Of a DNA stretch of 64,000 nucleotides, positions 16,981 through 25,181 are shown piece after piece; within the stretch, counting starts at the first letter, position 1; each line of letters starts with the position of its first letter. The position numbers and the translations under genes are program-made. Below the pieces are notes generated by a model. It was not told the origin of the DNA. It made no database searches and saw nothing but the letters and a program-made list of their open reading frames with translations. This DNA is from Plut-88900 sp965116945 (GTDB taxonomy: Bacteria; Chloroflexota; Dehalococcoidia; Plut-88900), in NCBI GenBank assembly GCA_965116945.1, contig OZ220734.1, positions 806,001-870,000 of the forward strand, given 5' to 3'.

Positions 16981-17239
16981 TTGGGATTGCAATGAGAAAG
17001 AAGACATAGAGTCAAGCTGCTGATATCCAAAGGTTGAAGAGCAAGCGGAGATATCTCTTCCATCCTCACCCCGCCCCCCACCCTCTCCCTCCCAGACTAG
17101 AAGCCCACACCCGCGCCCCAATCCATGCGCCCCTACCCCCACTACCAAACTAGAGGCACCCCCTTGCATCCGGGTATATGCTATCAGCGACCGGATCCAA
17201 TAGGTCCTTCTCAAGACACAACCTGAAGGAGGTCTGAAC

Positions 17240-17920
17240 ATGGGCACAATCGCCGTCAATCGATTGGCCGGCCTGTCCCTCATATTTGGCCCGCTAATCG
17301 CCTTTGTATTCTTCCTGGTGGAACCGGGTGGGCTGATCATAGACAGCGCCGACGTCTCGGACGCTGCCGGCAGCATATCCTCCAAGAGTGGCAACGCCGT
17401 ACTGACCAATATCACCAACATGGGGATAATCCTTGGCATCGCCCTGATCCTGTCGGGCCTCTATGCGCTGATGAGGAACGTCACCTTGAAGGGCAACGGC
17501 AAGGGGTTGGTCCAGATGGGCTTCTTCATCCTCCTGGTCGGGCTGACCGGTTGGATCCTGTCCGCCGGTGTCGACTTCATCCTCGCCGACGCCCAGACCG
17601 ATGCCCAGGTTGCGGAAAGCATTCCCGTCTTCAACGTCGGCTTTGCGATCTTCTACGCCGGTGGAATTGCAGTGGGCTTTGGCGGTTTCATTTTCGCCTT
17701 GGGCCTCTCCACGAGAGACGACTTCAACCGGATAATCTCCCTGCTGGCCTCCCTCGTCAGCCTGGCGGTGATGGTCTTCTTCATGATCGCCATACTCAGC
17801 AACGACGCCCACGACACCTTTATCACCCTGGCTCGTAGCTTCTACGTGCTGCTGGTAATCTGGTATGGCTATCTGGGCCTCGGCCTGACCAAGCGCCCCG
17901 ACCCAGACCTCTGGCAATAG
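17240..17920 (+). CDS. Multi-pass membrane protein of unknown function
   Basis: 226 residues with six or seven hydrophobic helices. An AAGGAGGT site is well placed before the ATG at 17240. No catalytic motif is visible. It stands alone between the small genes above and a repeat. DUF4386-like proteins have this size and topology, but I cannot confirm membership. Confidence 0.65.
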   Translation: MGTIAVNRLAGLSLIFGPLIAFVFFLVEPGGLIIDSADVSDAAGSISSKSGNAVLTNITNMGIILGIALILSGLYALMRNVTLKGNGKGLVQMGFFILLVGLTGWILSAGVDFILADAQTDAQVAESIPVFNVGFAIFYAGGIAVGFGGFIFALGLSTRDDFNRIISLLASLVSLAVMVFFMIAILSNDAHDTFITLARSFYVLLVIWYGYLGLGLTKRPDPDLWQ

Positions 17921-17942
17921 AAATAGGAAGGGTAGCCCCCTG

Positions 17943-18075
17943 CCCCTGGTAATGAGCTAGAGGGAGGCGCATGTGCATAGCATATGCGCCTCCCCTGTTC
18001 TTCTCTTCCGCTCTACCTTTGCGGCCCTAAGCCTGCCCCGTACCCCGATACGGTGGGAGAGGGGGATTAAGGGGT
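17943..18075 (-). repeat. Composite hairpin repeat H4
   Basis: The same element as H1-H3 but inverted: a GAGCTAGAGGGAGG hairpin (17959-17996), TGTTCTTCTCT, then the GGGAGAGGGGGATTAAGGGG module. It is the first copy right of the skew switch and the first in reverse orientation. Confidence 0.65.
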
Positions 18076-18150
18076 TGAGGGTGCCCCAGGATGATCTAAG
18101 CGTAGTTCATCGTGTGATATACAAAACATGAAATTCATACGAGGCGTAGC

Positions 18151-18366
18151 ATGCGTATATCCGAACGAGGACAAATCACCATCCCAAAACGCTTCAGGGA
18201 CCAATTTGGCATGAACACGGACGTCGAGGTCGAGATCATCCCAACCGAGGAGGGCCTCCTCATTCAGAAGCGCGCGTCGGCAAAGCATCCCGTCCAGCGC
18301 GTCAGTGGAATCCTTACCGGCTTTGAAGACGTCGACCGGTTCATTGAAGAGGTCCGTGGAAGATGA
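18151..18366 (+). CDS. AbrB/MazE-type antitoxin
   Basis: 71 residues with the swapped-hairpin AbrB DNA-binding fold (MRISERGQITIPKRFRDQFGM) and a short C-terminal tail that would hold the toxin (ILTGFEDVDRFIEEVRGR). It overlaps the following toxin remnant by ATGA, as a vapB does with its vapC. The toxin is destroyed, so the antitoxin is now orphaned and may persist as a regulator or simply be decaying. Confidence 0.8.
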   Translation: MRISERGQITIPKRFRDQFGMNTDVEVEIIPTEEGLLIQKRASAKHPVQRVSGILTGFEDVDRFIEEVRGR

Positions 18367-18542
18367 TCACCGAGTCGATACCAACGTCCTCTTGGACGTC
18401 TTCGTATCGGGCGCCCCTCCGGGAAATCAACGCACCCATTTCTCCCGTTGACGCCACCCCGGAAGAGATTGCCCAGGTAGTGCTGCGGGACAAGCCGAAA
18501 AAGAAATGGCGGCACATGGAAGGAATAAAACGTCAGAGGTAG
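18363..18542 (+). pseudogene. Remnant of a VapC-type PIN toxin
   Basis: The ATG overlaps the antitoxin stop. After three codons the frame is lost; in another frame, from 18374, the classic PIN beginning VDTNVLLDVF is readable, then a stop follows after about 22 codons. In the ATG frame, sequence from about 18423 (EINAPISPVDATPEEIAQVV) belongs to some other small protein. So the toxin was frameshifted and most of it deleted or replaced. Confidence 0.65.
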
Positions 18543-18547
18543 GCGAC

Positions 18548-18880
18548 ATGAAATTTATAAGAATCGCAGTGGCATCTCTTTGTGGGAGCCTTTTGATATG
18601 GGGGGCGATGGCGTGCCAGCCGGCAGTTGACCCCAAAGCCATGGTGGATGCGATGCTCTCACATCCGAGGTTTGAAGAATACATAGAGAGCCGAAACGAC
18701 CCGGAAGTGATTCGAGCTCAGGTGGATGCGATGCTCTCACATCCAACATATCAAGTGACTCCAGAAGAGGAGTGCGCCGCTACTGTCGTCATGGCCATCG
18801 TTATATCGGGAGACTATAGGCCACCATCTGATGCTGAAGTTCAGGAATTGTGCGCTTGGTACTCGGACTATTTGGAATAG
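18548..18880 (+). CDS. Small putative lipoprotein with an internal repeat
   Basis: 110 residues from the ATG at 18548: a signal peptide ending in GAMAC (a weak lipobox), then a mature part in which VDAMLSHPRFEEYI is echoed by VDAMLSHPTYQ about 28 residues later. Two later cysteines (ECAATVV, ELCAWY) may form a disulphide. Probably anchored on the outer face of the membrane. No family recognised. Confidence 0.55.
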   Translation: MKFIRIAVASLCGSLLIWGAMACQPAVDPKAMVDAMLSHPRFEEYIESRNDPEVIRAQVDAMLSHPTYQVTPEEECAATVVMAIVISGDYRPPSDAEVQELCAWYSDYLE

Positions 18881-18914
18881 GTAGCCCTGGTACACAGGTA
18901 TATGATTCCCTTGT

Positions 18915-18985
18915 TTTTTCCTCCCCCTCTCCCTTAGGGCCTATAAGGGAGAGGGGGACCAAGGGGGTGAGGGTTCCCCTCCCAC
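18915..18985 (-). repeat. Second module of the composite repeat, alone
   Basis: CCCTCTCCCTTAGGGCC / AAGGGAGAGGGGG followed by ACCAAGGGGGTGAGGGTTCC, in the reversed orientation and without its long hairpin. It abuts RNA repeat copy B. Confidence 0.6.
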
Positions 18986-18989
18986 CTCC

Positions 18990-19018
18990 TTGACACATAA
19001 ACACATACGTTCTATTAT
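18990..19018 (+). promoter_or_regulatory. Promoter of RNA repeat copy B
   Basis: TTGACA (18990-18995), 17 bases, TATTAT (19013-19018): an almost ideal sigma70-type promoter and the best of the three copies. Confidence 0.8.
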
Positions 19019-19024
19019 TACTGC

Positions 19025-19560
19025 AAGTCTAGACCCGATACCAACCTTAAGGAGGTACCAAAAACCCAGGGAAGCCCACCCGACCCACGGGTCCCGTGCC
19101 CCTTCCCTGACCATCCAGGCGATGGATGGTCCATCAACTGTGTCTGCGGCATCCGGCCTCCCCAGCGAAGCCTATGCCGATTGGCGCCCCCATCCGGGCG
19201 CATCTCCCTCGTCGACTCACTCGCCGAGGACCCCCTCAAGTCTTTTGGCTTGCAGGGCCGGGCCCAAGTGCCCCCCTCACGGCTCCGGCTGCACTTCAAG
19301 GAGTGAATAACTCCCTGTACGGCCGTCACAGCTCGTGTTCCGTCCCGTTCAGCGGTCGAGCGCTGACCCCCGACGGACGTCCCCACGCAGAGATGCCCTC
19401 GACACCGGCAAGTCTCTCAAGGCATGAGTTGGGGAAAGGCAGGATGCCGCCGATGCCACAAGCGTCGGCGTAGATGCCACAGTCATCCTGCCTCCCACAG
19501 TCCCGGACCTTCCATCGCCAACCCAAAACCCGACAGACAAAACAGAATGCAGACCCAAAC
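19025..19560 (+). ncRNA. Candidate structured ncRNA, copy B
   Basis: GGCGATGGA (19118-19126) pairs with TCCATCGCC (19511-19519) across about 384 nt, and the helix continues with GGTCC against GGACC (19505-19509). AGGGAAG near 19072 pairs with CTTCCCT near 19101. The 5' block around AACCTTAAGGAGGTACC and the 3' block CCCACAACCGAATA are shared with the other copies, while the middle has diverged. Ends are approximate. Confidence 0.65.
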
Positions 19561-19798
19561 CCCACAACCGAATAACTCCACCCCTTCTCTCCCTACCCGT
19601 CATTCCCGATCCCGAGCCGGAACACATCCCCGGCGTGGGGCCGCTCATGCTGAGCGTAGTCGAAGTGTGAGCGAAGGGTGGACTACGCCTTGCCAACACC
19701 CGTCTCACCCCACGCGAAATCTCCAGAAATCCCTCCAGGCGTCGTTCAATCAAAACACCTACGAGTTCAATCAACGTTCAATCAATCCCCCACCCGAC

Positions 19799-19829
19799 TA
19801 TAATGTGTCGGCATCAAATCGCCCGACAC
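19799..19829 (+). promoter_or_regulatory. glnS -10 box and leader hairpin
   Basis: TATAAT at 19799-19804 with a weak TTCAAT 16 bases upstream. GTGTCGG (19805-19811) and CCGACAC (19823-19829) form a hairpin just before the glnS ATG, at or near the mRNA 5' end. It could affect initiation. Confidence 0.5.
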
Positions 19830-19833
19830 TAAC

Positions 19834-21519
19834 ATGACAGACACCAAACCATCCCTCGACTTCGTGCGCACCGCCGTGGAGGCCGACAACGCATCCGGTC
19901 GCTTCGGCGGCCAGGTCATCACCCGCTTCCCCCCCGAGCCCAACGGCTACCTCCACATCGGCCACGCCAAGTCCATGTGCCTTAACTTCGGCCTCGCCCA
20001 GGAGTACGGAGGCCGCTGCCACATGCGCTTCGACGACACCAACCCCGCCAAGGAGGAAGAGGAGTTCGTCGATGGCATCCTCGAGGACGTCCGATGGCTC
20101 GGCTGGGAGTGGGGCGAACACCTCTACTTCGCCTCCGACCACTTCGACAAGCTCTACGAGTTCGCCATCGACCTCATCCAGAAGGGCATGGCCTACGTCG
20201 ACGACCTCGACCCCGACCAGGTCCGCCAGTACCGAGGCACCCTCACCGAGCCCGGCGTCGAGAGCCCTTACCGCAACCGCTCCGTCGAAGAAAACCTCGC
20301 CCTCTTCCAGGGCATGAAGAACGGCGAGGTCGACGAGGGCCGGCGGGTCCTGCGGGCGAAAATTGACATGGCGTCGGGCAACATAAACATGCGGGACCCC
20401 GTCCTCTACCGGGTCCTCAAGACGCCCCATCACCGCACCGGCGACAAGTGGGTCGTCTACCCCATGTACGACTTCGCCCACGGCCAGTCCGACTCCATTG
20501 AAGGTGTCACCCACTCCATCTGCACCATGGAGTACGAAGACCACCGACCCCTCTACGACTGGATCCTCGACGCCCTGGACGTCTACCACCCTCAGCAGAT
20601 AGAGTTCGCCCGGCTCAACCTGAGCCACACTGTGATGAGCAAGCGCAAGCTCGCCCAGCTGGTTAACGAGGGCCATGTCCGCGGCTGGGACGACCCCCGC
20701 ATGCCAACACTCGCTGGCCTCCGACGCCGCGGCTACACCCCCGAGGCCATACGCCGCTTCTGCGACCTCGTCGGTGTGGCCAAGCGGCAGAACGTCATAG
20801 AGATATCCCTCCTCGAACACGCCATCCGCGACCACCTCAACGCGACCGCTCCTCGGGTGCTGGGCGTCCTCAACCCCCTCAAGGTGGTCATCGAGAACTA
20901 CCCCGAGGGCCGGGTCGAGCATCTCGACGCCGTCAACAACCCCGAAGACCCGACCGCCGGCGCCCGCCAGCTTCCCTTCTCCCGGGAGCTCTACATCGAG
21001 CGGGACGACTTCATGGAAGACCCGCCCCGTAAATTCTTCCGCCTCGCCCCGGGCCGCGAGGTTCGCCTCCGCTACGGCTACTTCATCACCTGCAAGGAGG
21101 TCGTAAAGGACGATTCAGGCGAGATAGTCGAGCTGCGCTGCACCTACGACCCCGCCACCCGGGGAGGCCAGTCCCCCGACGGGCGCAAGGTGAAGAGCAC
21201 AATCCACTGGGTCTCGGCGGCCCACGCCGTCAACGCCGAAGTCCGACTCTACGAGCACCTTTTCACATCCGAACGCCCCGACGAAGAGCCCGACTTCCTC
21301 TCCACCCTCAACCCCGATTCCCTCCAGGTCATCACCAACGCCAGGCTCGAACCGTCCGTCGCCAACGCCAATCCCGGCGACCGCTTCCAGTTCGAGCGCC
21401 TAGGCTACTTCGCCGCGGACCCCGACTCAAAACCCGGGGCCCCGGTCTTCAACCGCACCGTCACCCTCAGGGACACCTGGGCCAGGATCAAGTCCGGCGG
21501 GAAGCCGCGCAAGAAATAA
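19834..21519 (+). CDS. glnS: Glutaminyl-tRNA synthetase
   Basis: Class I synthetase charging tRNA-Gln directly. 561 residues, close to the E. coli length. It opens with PPEPNGYLHIGHAKS (HIGH motif), has RFDDTNPAKE and the KMSKS equivalent VMSKRK, and ends with the two anticodon-binding beta barrels (FFRLAPGREVRLRYGYFITC). Many bacteria lack GlnRS and use the amidotransferase route, so presence of glnS is informative. Promoter boxes lie at the end of repeat copy B. Confidence 0.96.
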   Translation: MTDTKPSLDFVRTAVEADNASGRFGGQVITRFPPEPNGYLHIGHAKSMCLNFGLAQEYGGRCHMRFDDTNPAKEEEEFVDGILEDVRWLGWEWGEHLYFASDHFDKLYEFAIDLIQKGMAYVDDLDPDQVRQYRGTLTEPGVESPYRNRSVEENLALFQGMKNGEVDEGRRVLRAKIDMASGNINMRDPVLYRVLKTPHHRTGDKWVVYPMYDFAHGQSDSIEGVTHSICTMEYEDHRPLYDWILDALDVYHPQQIEFARLNLSHTVMSKRKLAQLVNEGHVRGWDDPRMPTLAGLRRRGYTPEAIRRFCDLVGVAKRQNVIEISLLEHAIRDHLNATAPRVLGVLNPLKVVIENYPEGRVEHLDAVNNPEDPTAGARQLPFSRELYIERDDFMEDPPRKFFRLAPGREVRLRYGYFITCKEVVKDDSGEIVELRCTYDPATRGGQSPDGRKVKSTIHWVSAAHAVNAEVRLYEHLFTSERPDEEPDFLSTLNPDSLQVITNARLEPSVANANPGDRFQFERLGYFAADPDSKPGAPVFNRTVTLRDTWARIKSGGKPRKK

Positions 21520-21524
21520 CCCGT

Positions 21525-21660
21525 CTGAGGGGTCGGGGGGAGGTCCGGTCCCCTCTCCCTTGATGGGAGAGGGCCAGGGTGAGGGTGAATCGAGGGCCAA
21601 CAGACCAGTTATGAAGAGCCCTCTCGATGGGTGAAGGTGATCACCTTCACCGTCGCGAGG
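21525..21660. repeat. Spacer repeats with a 22-bp perfect palindrome
   Basis: Between the converging glnS and permease genes lie CCCTCTCCCTTGATGGGAGAGGG and a perfect palindrome at 21630-21651 centred on GGTGATCACC. It may act as a bidirectional terminator, although there is no U tract. Confidence 0.45.
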
Positions 21661-21666
21661 TGTCCC

Positions 21667-23412
21667 CTATCCCGGCCCCCCCACCTGCACCGTCACCACA
21701 TCCACCCCGTGATACTTCTGGTGGTTCACCGACGAGGCGTAGTGTCGCAGCAGCCTGAAGGAAATCTCCCGGCTGTCCGAGATCTCCGGATTGTTGCCCA
21801 TGAACGCCAGGTGGTCCTCCAGGTTCTCCTCCCCCGCCACCGACACGAACTCCAGCTCCACCCCTCCCCCCGCCGACCGTGCGCTCACCACCAGCCGCCT
21901 CGGGTTGTCCTTTTCCATCTCCTCCCCCACCTCGGTTATCAGGCTTGTCAGGGTCTCCTCACCCACCAGCACCAGCCGCCGAGTCGACCCATCATCCCAC
22001 CCTGCCCTGGAGGCAAATCCCCTCAGGAACTCCATCAGCTCGGGCAGAGTTTCCATGTCCAGCGCGGCCCGCAGCCGCTTGCGTCGAGGGCCGGTAAGCT
22101 CCAGGAAGGCCGTCATCCCGACTGCCACCATCGCCCCCGACGTCATCCCGTTGCCCAGCAGGACGCTCAGGAAGCCGTCACCCAGCATATCCGGGAATAT
22201 CCACCCGTTCTGGAACCCCGTACCCAGCCAGAACGACACCCCCGCAATCGCAGCCTTGCGGTGGTCTACCCCGTCCTGGATCACTATTTTCATCCCCTGC
22301 ACGAACAGCATCCCTATGAGCACCGTGATGTATGCGGCGGCCACGGGCGCCGGGATGGCTATCAGCAGCGCCGAGAACTTGGGAAAGAAGGCCACCACCA
22401 CGAATATCACGCCGATTATCACCCCCACCCGACGCGCCGATATCCCCGTCACCTCAGCCAATGCAATGCTCGACGAGTACGTCGTATTCGGCAGCGTCCC
22501 CCCCAGCCCCGACAGCAGGTTCCCCATCCCGTCGGCGTTCAGGGCCCCCTGCACCACCCGGAAGTCCGTCGCCCGCGGCCTCCGCTGCGACACCCGTTGG
22601 ATGGCCACCCCGTCTCCCACCGTCTCGATCGCCCCGACCAGCGTGACCACCACGAACGCAGGGAGCAGCGCCCAGAACTCATGGCCCGGCGTAACGTCGA
22701 TTCCCGGCCACGAGCCCACCGGGGCCCCCACCCAGGAAGCGTCCAGCACCTGGTCAACGTCGTACAACCCGAAGGGCGCGCCCACTATGGACCCCACCGC
22801 TATCCCGATTATGGGCGACCACAGCCGACAGGCGGGCGGGGCCCTCAGCACCATCCCCGCCACCACGAGAATGGTGACTCCCGCAGACACGGGGGCAGCA
22901 GCCTCTGATACGCCCTCCGGGACATCGTGCAGGGTGTCGAATATCACCGGCATGACCGTGGCGGCAATAAGCATGATCACCGTTCCCGACACCACGGGCG
23001 TGAAAATCCGCCTCAGCAGCGACAGCCGTGAAGCAAGAAGAAACTGGAACAGTGAGGATATGACGATGAGGCTCGCCATCGTCGAGGGGCCGGCCTCCGT
23101 GAGCGCCGCAACACATACAGCGATGAACGCCCCCGACGTGCCCATGATAAGCACGTGCCCCGACCCAACCCGACCTACCCTCACCGCCTGGAGGGTCGTG
23201 GTGATGCCGCTCACCAGCAGGGCGGCGAATACACCCCAGGTGATGTAGCTGTCGGGCTGGTCGGCGATCCGGGCCACGATAACCACCGTCAGCACCACCG
23301 GCGCCACGATGATCGCCGCCGCCTGCACCCCCGCCCCGAGCGCTACCGGAAGAGGCGGCTTTTCATCCGGTTCGTAGCGTACGTTCTCGTTTTCGCTAAC
23401 TACACTAGCCAA
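21667..23412 (-). CDS. NCS2-type permease fused to an RsbW-like ATPase domain
   Basis: 581 residues. Residues 20-440 form an NCS2 (xanthine/uracil) permease with about 12-14 helices, including the substrate-site region ETVGDGVAIQRVS and the GLGGTLPNTTYSSSIAL loop. From about 447 a soluble domain follows (MEFLRGFASRAGWDDGSTRRLVLVGEE, 461-486) that resembles the anti-sigma/HATPase_c_2 fold; the usual EEALTN helix reads EETLTSL, so the key Asn is missing. Nucleobase import or a related anion is likely, and the tail could regulate it or interact with signalling proteins. The permease call is firm; the tail is inferred from pattern. Confidence 0.8.
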   Translation of the reverse strand: MASVVSENENVRYEPDEKPPLPVALGAGVQAAAIIVAPVVLTVVIVARIADQPDSYITWGVFAALLVSGITTTLQAVRVGRVGSGHVLIMGTSGAFIAVCVAALTEAGPSTMASLIVISSLFQFLLASRLSLLRRIFTPVVSGTVIMLIAATVMPVIFDTLHDVPEGVSEAAAPVSAGVTILVVAGMVLRAPPACRLWSPIIGIAVGSIVGAPFGLYDVDQVLDASWVGAPVGSWPGIDVTPGHEFWALLPAFVVVTLVGAIETVGDGVAIQRVSQRRPRATDFRVVQGALNADGMGNLLSGLGGTLPNTTYSSSIALAEVTGISARRVGVIIGVIFVVVAFFPKFSALLIAIPAPVAAAYITVLIGMLFVQGMKIVIQDGVDHRKAAIAGVSFWLGTGFQNGWIFPDMLGDGFLSVLLGNGMTSGAMVAVGMTAFLELTGPRRKRLRAALDMETLPELMEFLRGFASRAGWDDGSTRRLVLVGEETLTSLITEVGEEMEKDNPRRLVVSARSAGGGVELEFVSVAGEENLEDHLAFMGNNPEISDSREISFRLLRHYASSVNHQKYHGVDVVTVQVGGPG

Positions 23413-23455
23413 GGGCTATCCAAACGTCTTGGTATCCATCCAGCAGCCGTGTCTG

Positions 23456-24943
23456 CTATTGCCTCGGCTCATACCATCCCGACCCGAATATCAACCCATC
23501 GTGGAGCACTGCCCATGTGTGCTTCTGTTCTTCTTCGCCCGACGCCGGGTTCCGAATAACGTAGTTCACCCACTTTCCGGCTTCTGTAGCGGACCGCAGG
23601 TCGTCGCCGTAAAAATACCCCGCTGCATCGATCCGCAGGTCCGGGTCCCGGAACCTGAGGTCCGGATTGTAGTGGGATATCGTGTACCCTTCATCGTTGA
23701 CAATGAACACGTACCACTGGTCGTCTATGCTCTCCTCCGTGTTGTAGTACTCAACCGTCCGCTCAAGCCCGACAGCGTCGTAGAGGTTGATAGCCGACTG
23801 CACGAAGGCCTGCGTGTAGGCCGCATTGTCGGACTTCATCGGCCCGGGCTCGTACCACCCCGACCCGAAGGTAAGCCCGTCATGCAGTACCATCCACGAA
23901 TGCTTCGCCTGGATACCGCCCGTGGCCGGGTTGGGGAACGTGTAGCTGAACCACTCGCCGTCCTCGTCGGCCACCGCTGCCACCGCTTCGCCCGCGGGGT
24001 AGTTGTTTGGCCCGACAGCCGCGGAAGCGTGCTCGTTTACCAGGCTCGGATTCACAGCGTGAGCCACCAGAACGTCATTCTCATCACCGATGAATATGTA
24101 CCACTGCCCGTCAATGCTTTCCTGCGTGTTGTAGTAGGCGACGGCGTCTTCTAGCCCGAGCGCATCGTACAGGCCGATAGCCTGCTGTACGAATGCCTGG
24201 GTATAGGCGGGTTGGTCCGACTTGCTGGGCCCGGGCTCGTACCACCCCGAGGCAAACAGAAGTCCATCGTACTCAACGGCCCAGGTGTGTTTTCGCTCCA
24301 CGGCCCCTGTGCTTGGATTTCTGAAGCCGTAGGAATACCAGGTCCCATCTTCGTCTGCTACCGCCGCCACTGCTTTGCCCGCCGGGAAGTTATTGTTCGG
24401 TCCCGGTATTTCGTCCACCCTCTGGCCCACTAGTGCTGGATTGGCAGCCTGCGCAATCATCAAGCCGTCCCTGTCGGCGATGAACACATACCACTGTCCA
24501 TCGACACTCTCCGGCCTGTTGTAGTAGTCAACAATCGCCTCCAGGCCATCGGCCTTGTACATGTTGATGGCCTGCTTCACGTAGTACTGGGTGTATTTCT
24601 CAACCTCATACCTCGCCGGCGCGGTCTCGGATTTCTTCCCCTCTATCGCCTCGCCAAGCCCCACCCCAAACAGTTCCATGAACCCCGAGATGACTTCTTC
24701 ATCAACAGCCGTCATTTCCCCAGACGGACCTGGTGGCCCTGCCGGCCCCTGTGGCCCTCGCTCTCCGGCAGGCCCTTGCGCCCCCTGTGGCCCTTGCTCT
24801 CCACCGGGCCCCTGCTGACCCGCCGGGCCCCGTGCCCCGGGTGGCCCCTGCTCCCCCGCAGGCCCCACATCCCCCGTGCAAGCCACCGCCGCCAGGACCA
24901 GCGCAATTGCCAATACGGCTGCTACAAGAATACGCATTCTCAA
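23456..24943 (-). CDS. Lipoprotein with collagen-like stalk and three Cache-like domains
   Basis: 495 residues. A signal peptide ends in the lipobox LAAVAC (Cys22). Residues 24-77 are 18 uninterrupted Gly-X-Y triplets, a collagen-like stalk. Then come three tandem repeats of about 125 residues (from about 115, 245 and 370), each with the pattern YTQ-FVQQAI-LYDALGLE-YYN-ESIDGQWYVFI and ending HDGLIFGSGWYEPG, which looks like a single-Cache ligand-binding fold. It would project three sensor domains from the cell surface on a triple-helical rod. No kinase or chemoreceptor is fused, so signalling, if any, needs a partner. Confidence 0.8.
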   Translation of the reverse strand: MRMRILVAAVLAIALVLAAVACTGDVGPAGEQGPPGARGPAGQQGPGGEQGPQGAQGPAGERGPQGPAGPPGPSGEMTAVDEEVISGFMELFGVGLGEAIEGKKSETAPARYEVEKYTQYYVKQAINMYKADGLEAIVDYYNRPESVDGQWYVFIADRDGLMIAQAANPALVGQRVDEIPGPNNNFPAGKAVAAVADEDGTWYSYGFRNPSTGAVERKHTWAVEYDGLLFASGWYEPGPSKSDQPAYTQAFVQQAIGLYDALGLEDAVAYYNTQESIDGQWYIFIGDENDVLVAHAVNPSLVNEHASAAVGPNNYPAGEAVAAVADEDGEWFSYTFPNPATGGIQAKHSWMVLHDGLTFGSGWYEPGPMKSDNAAYTQAFVQSAINLYDAVGLERTVEYYNTEESIDDQWYVFIVNDEGYTISHYNPDLRFRDPDLRIDAAGYFYGDDLRSATEAGKWVNYVIRNPASGEEEQKHTWAVLHDGLIFGSGWYEPRQ

Positions 24944-25095
24944 TTCGTCCTACTTGATATCCTGCAAGAGCTATTTTTTGGCCGATATATTGTATCGACT
25001 TGAATTCGTCTCAATAGACCGCGCAGTAGACTATCACAAAACCGATTGTTGTTGACTGCCCATCCGTCATCTACTTCCCCAACAAATTCTCCCAT

Positions 25096-25122
25096 TTGAC
25101 ACCCCCCTCCCCCGACTATAAT
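25096..25122 (+). promoter_or_regulatory. Probable promoter of the double nitrilase gene
   Basis: TTGACA (25096-25101) and a perfect TATAAT (25117-25122) 15 bases apart, slightly short spacing, about 60 bases before the start codon. Confidence 0.55.
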
Positions 25123-25181
25123 GTTCCCGCTATCTCCTCTTTTGTCGGAACCCGCACGCAGCAAAGCACCAGGAGCGCCCG

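Larger units (their letters stand above)
18985..19800 (+). repeat. Long interspersed repeat, copy B
   Basis: Inverted copy of the repeat at 6.54-7.34 kb. It matches from the promoter through the RNA, a REP hairpin and the final three TTCAATCAA units. No conserved protein frame. Confidence 0.8.

Noticed and set aside
6540..19800. Recombination between repeat copies A and B as the cause of the skew flip
   Set aside because: Such an inversion would put switches at about 7 and 19 kb, not the single switch seen at 15.3 kb.
24705..24880. Tandem repeat array in noncoding DNA
   Set aside because: It encodes the in-frame Gly-X-Y collagen-like stalk of the Cache lipoprotein.
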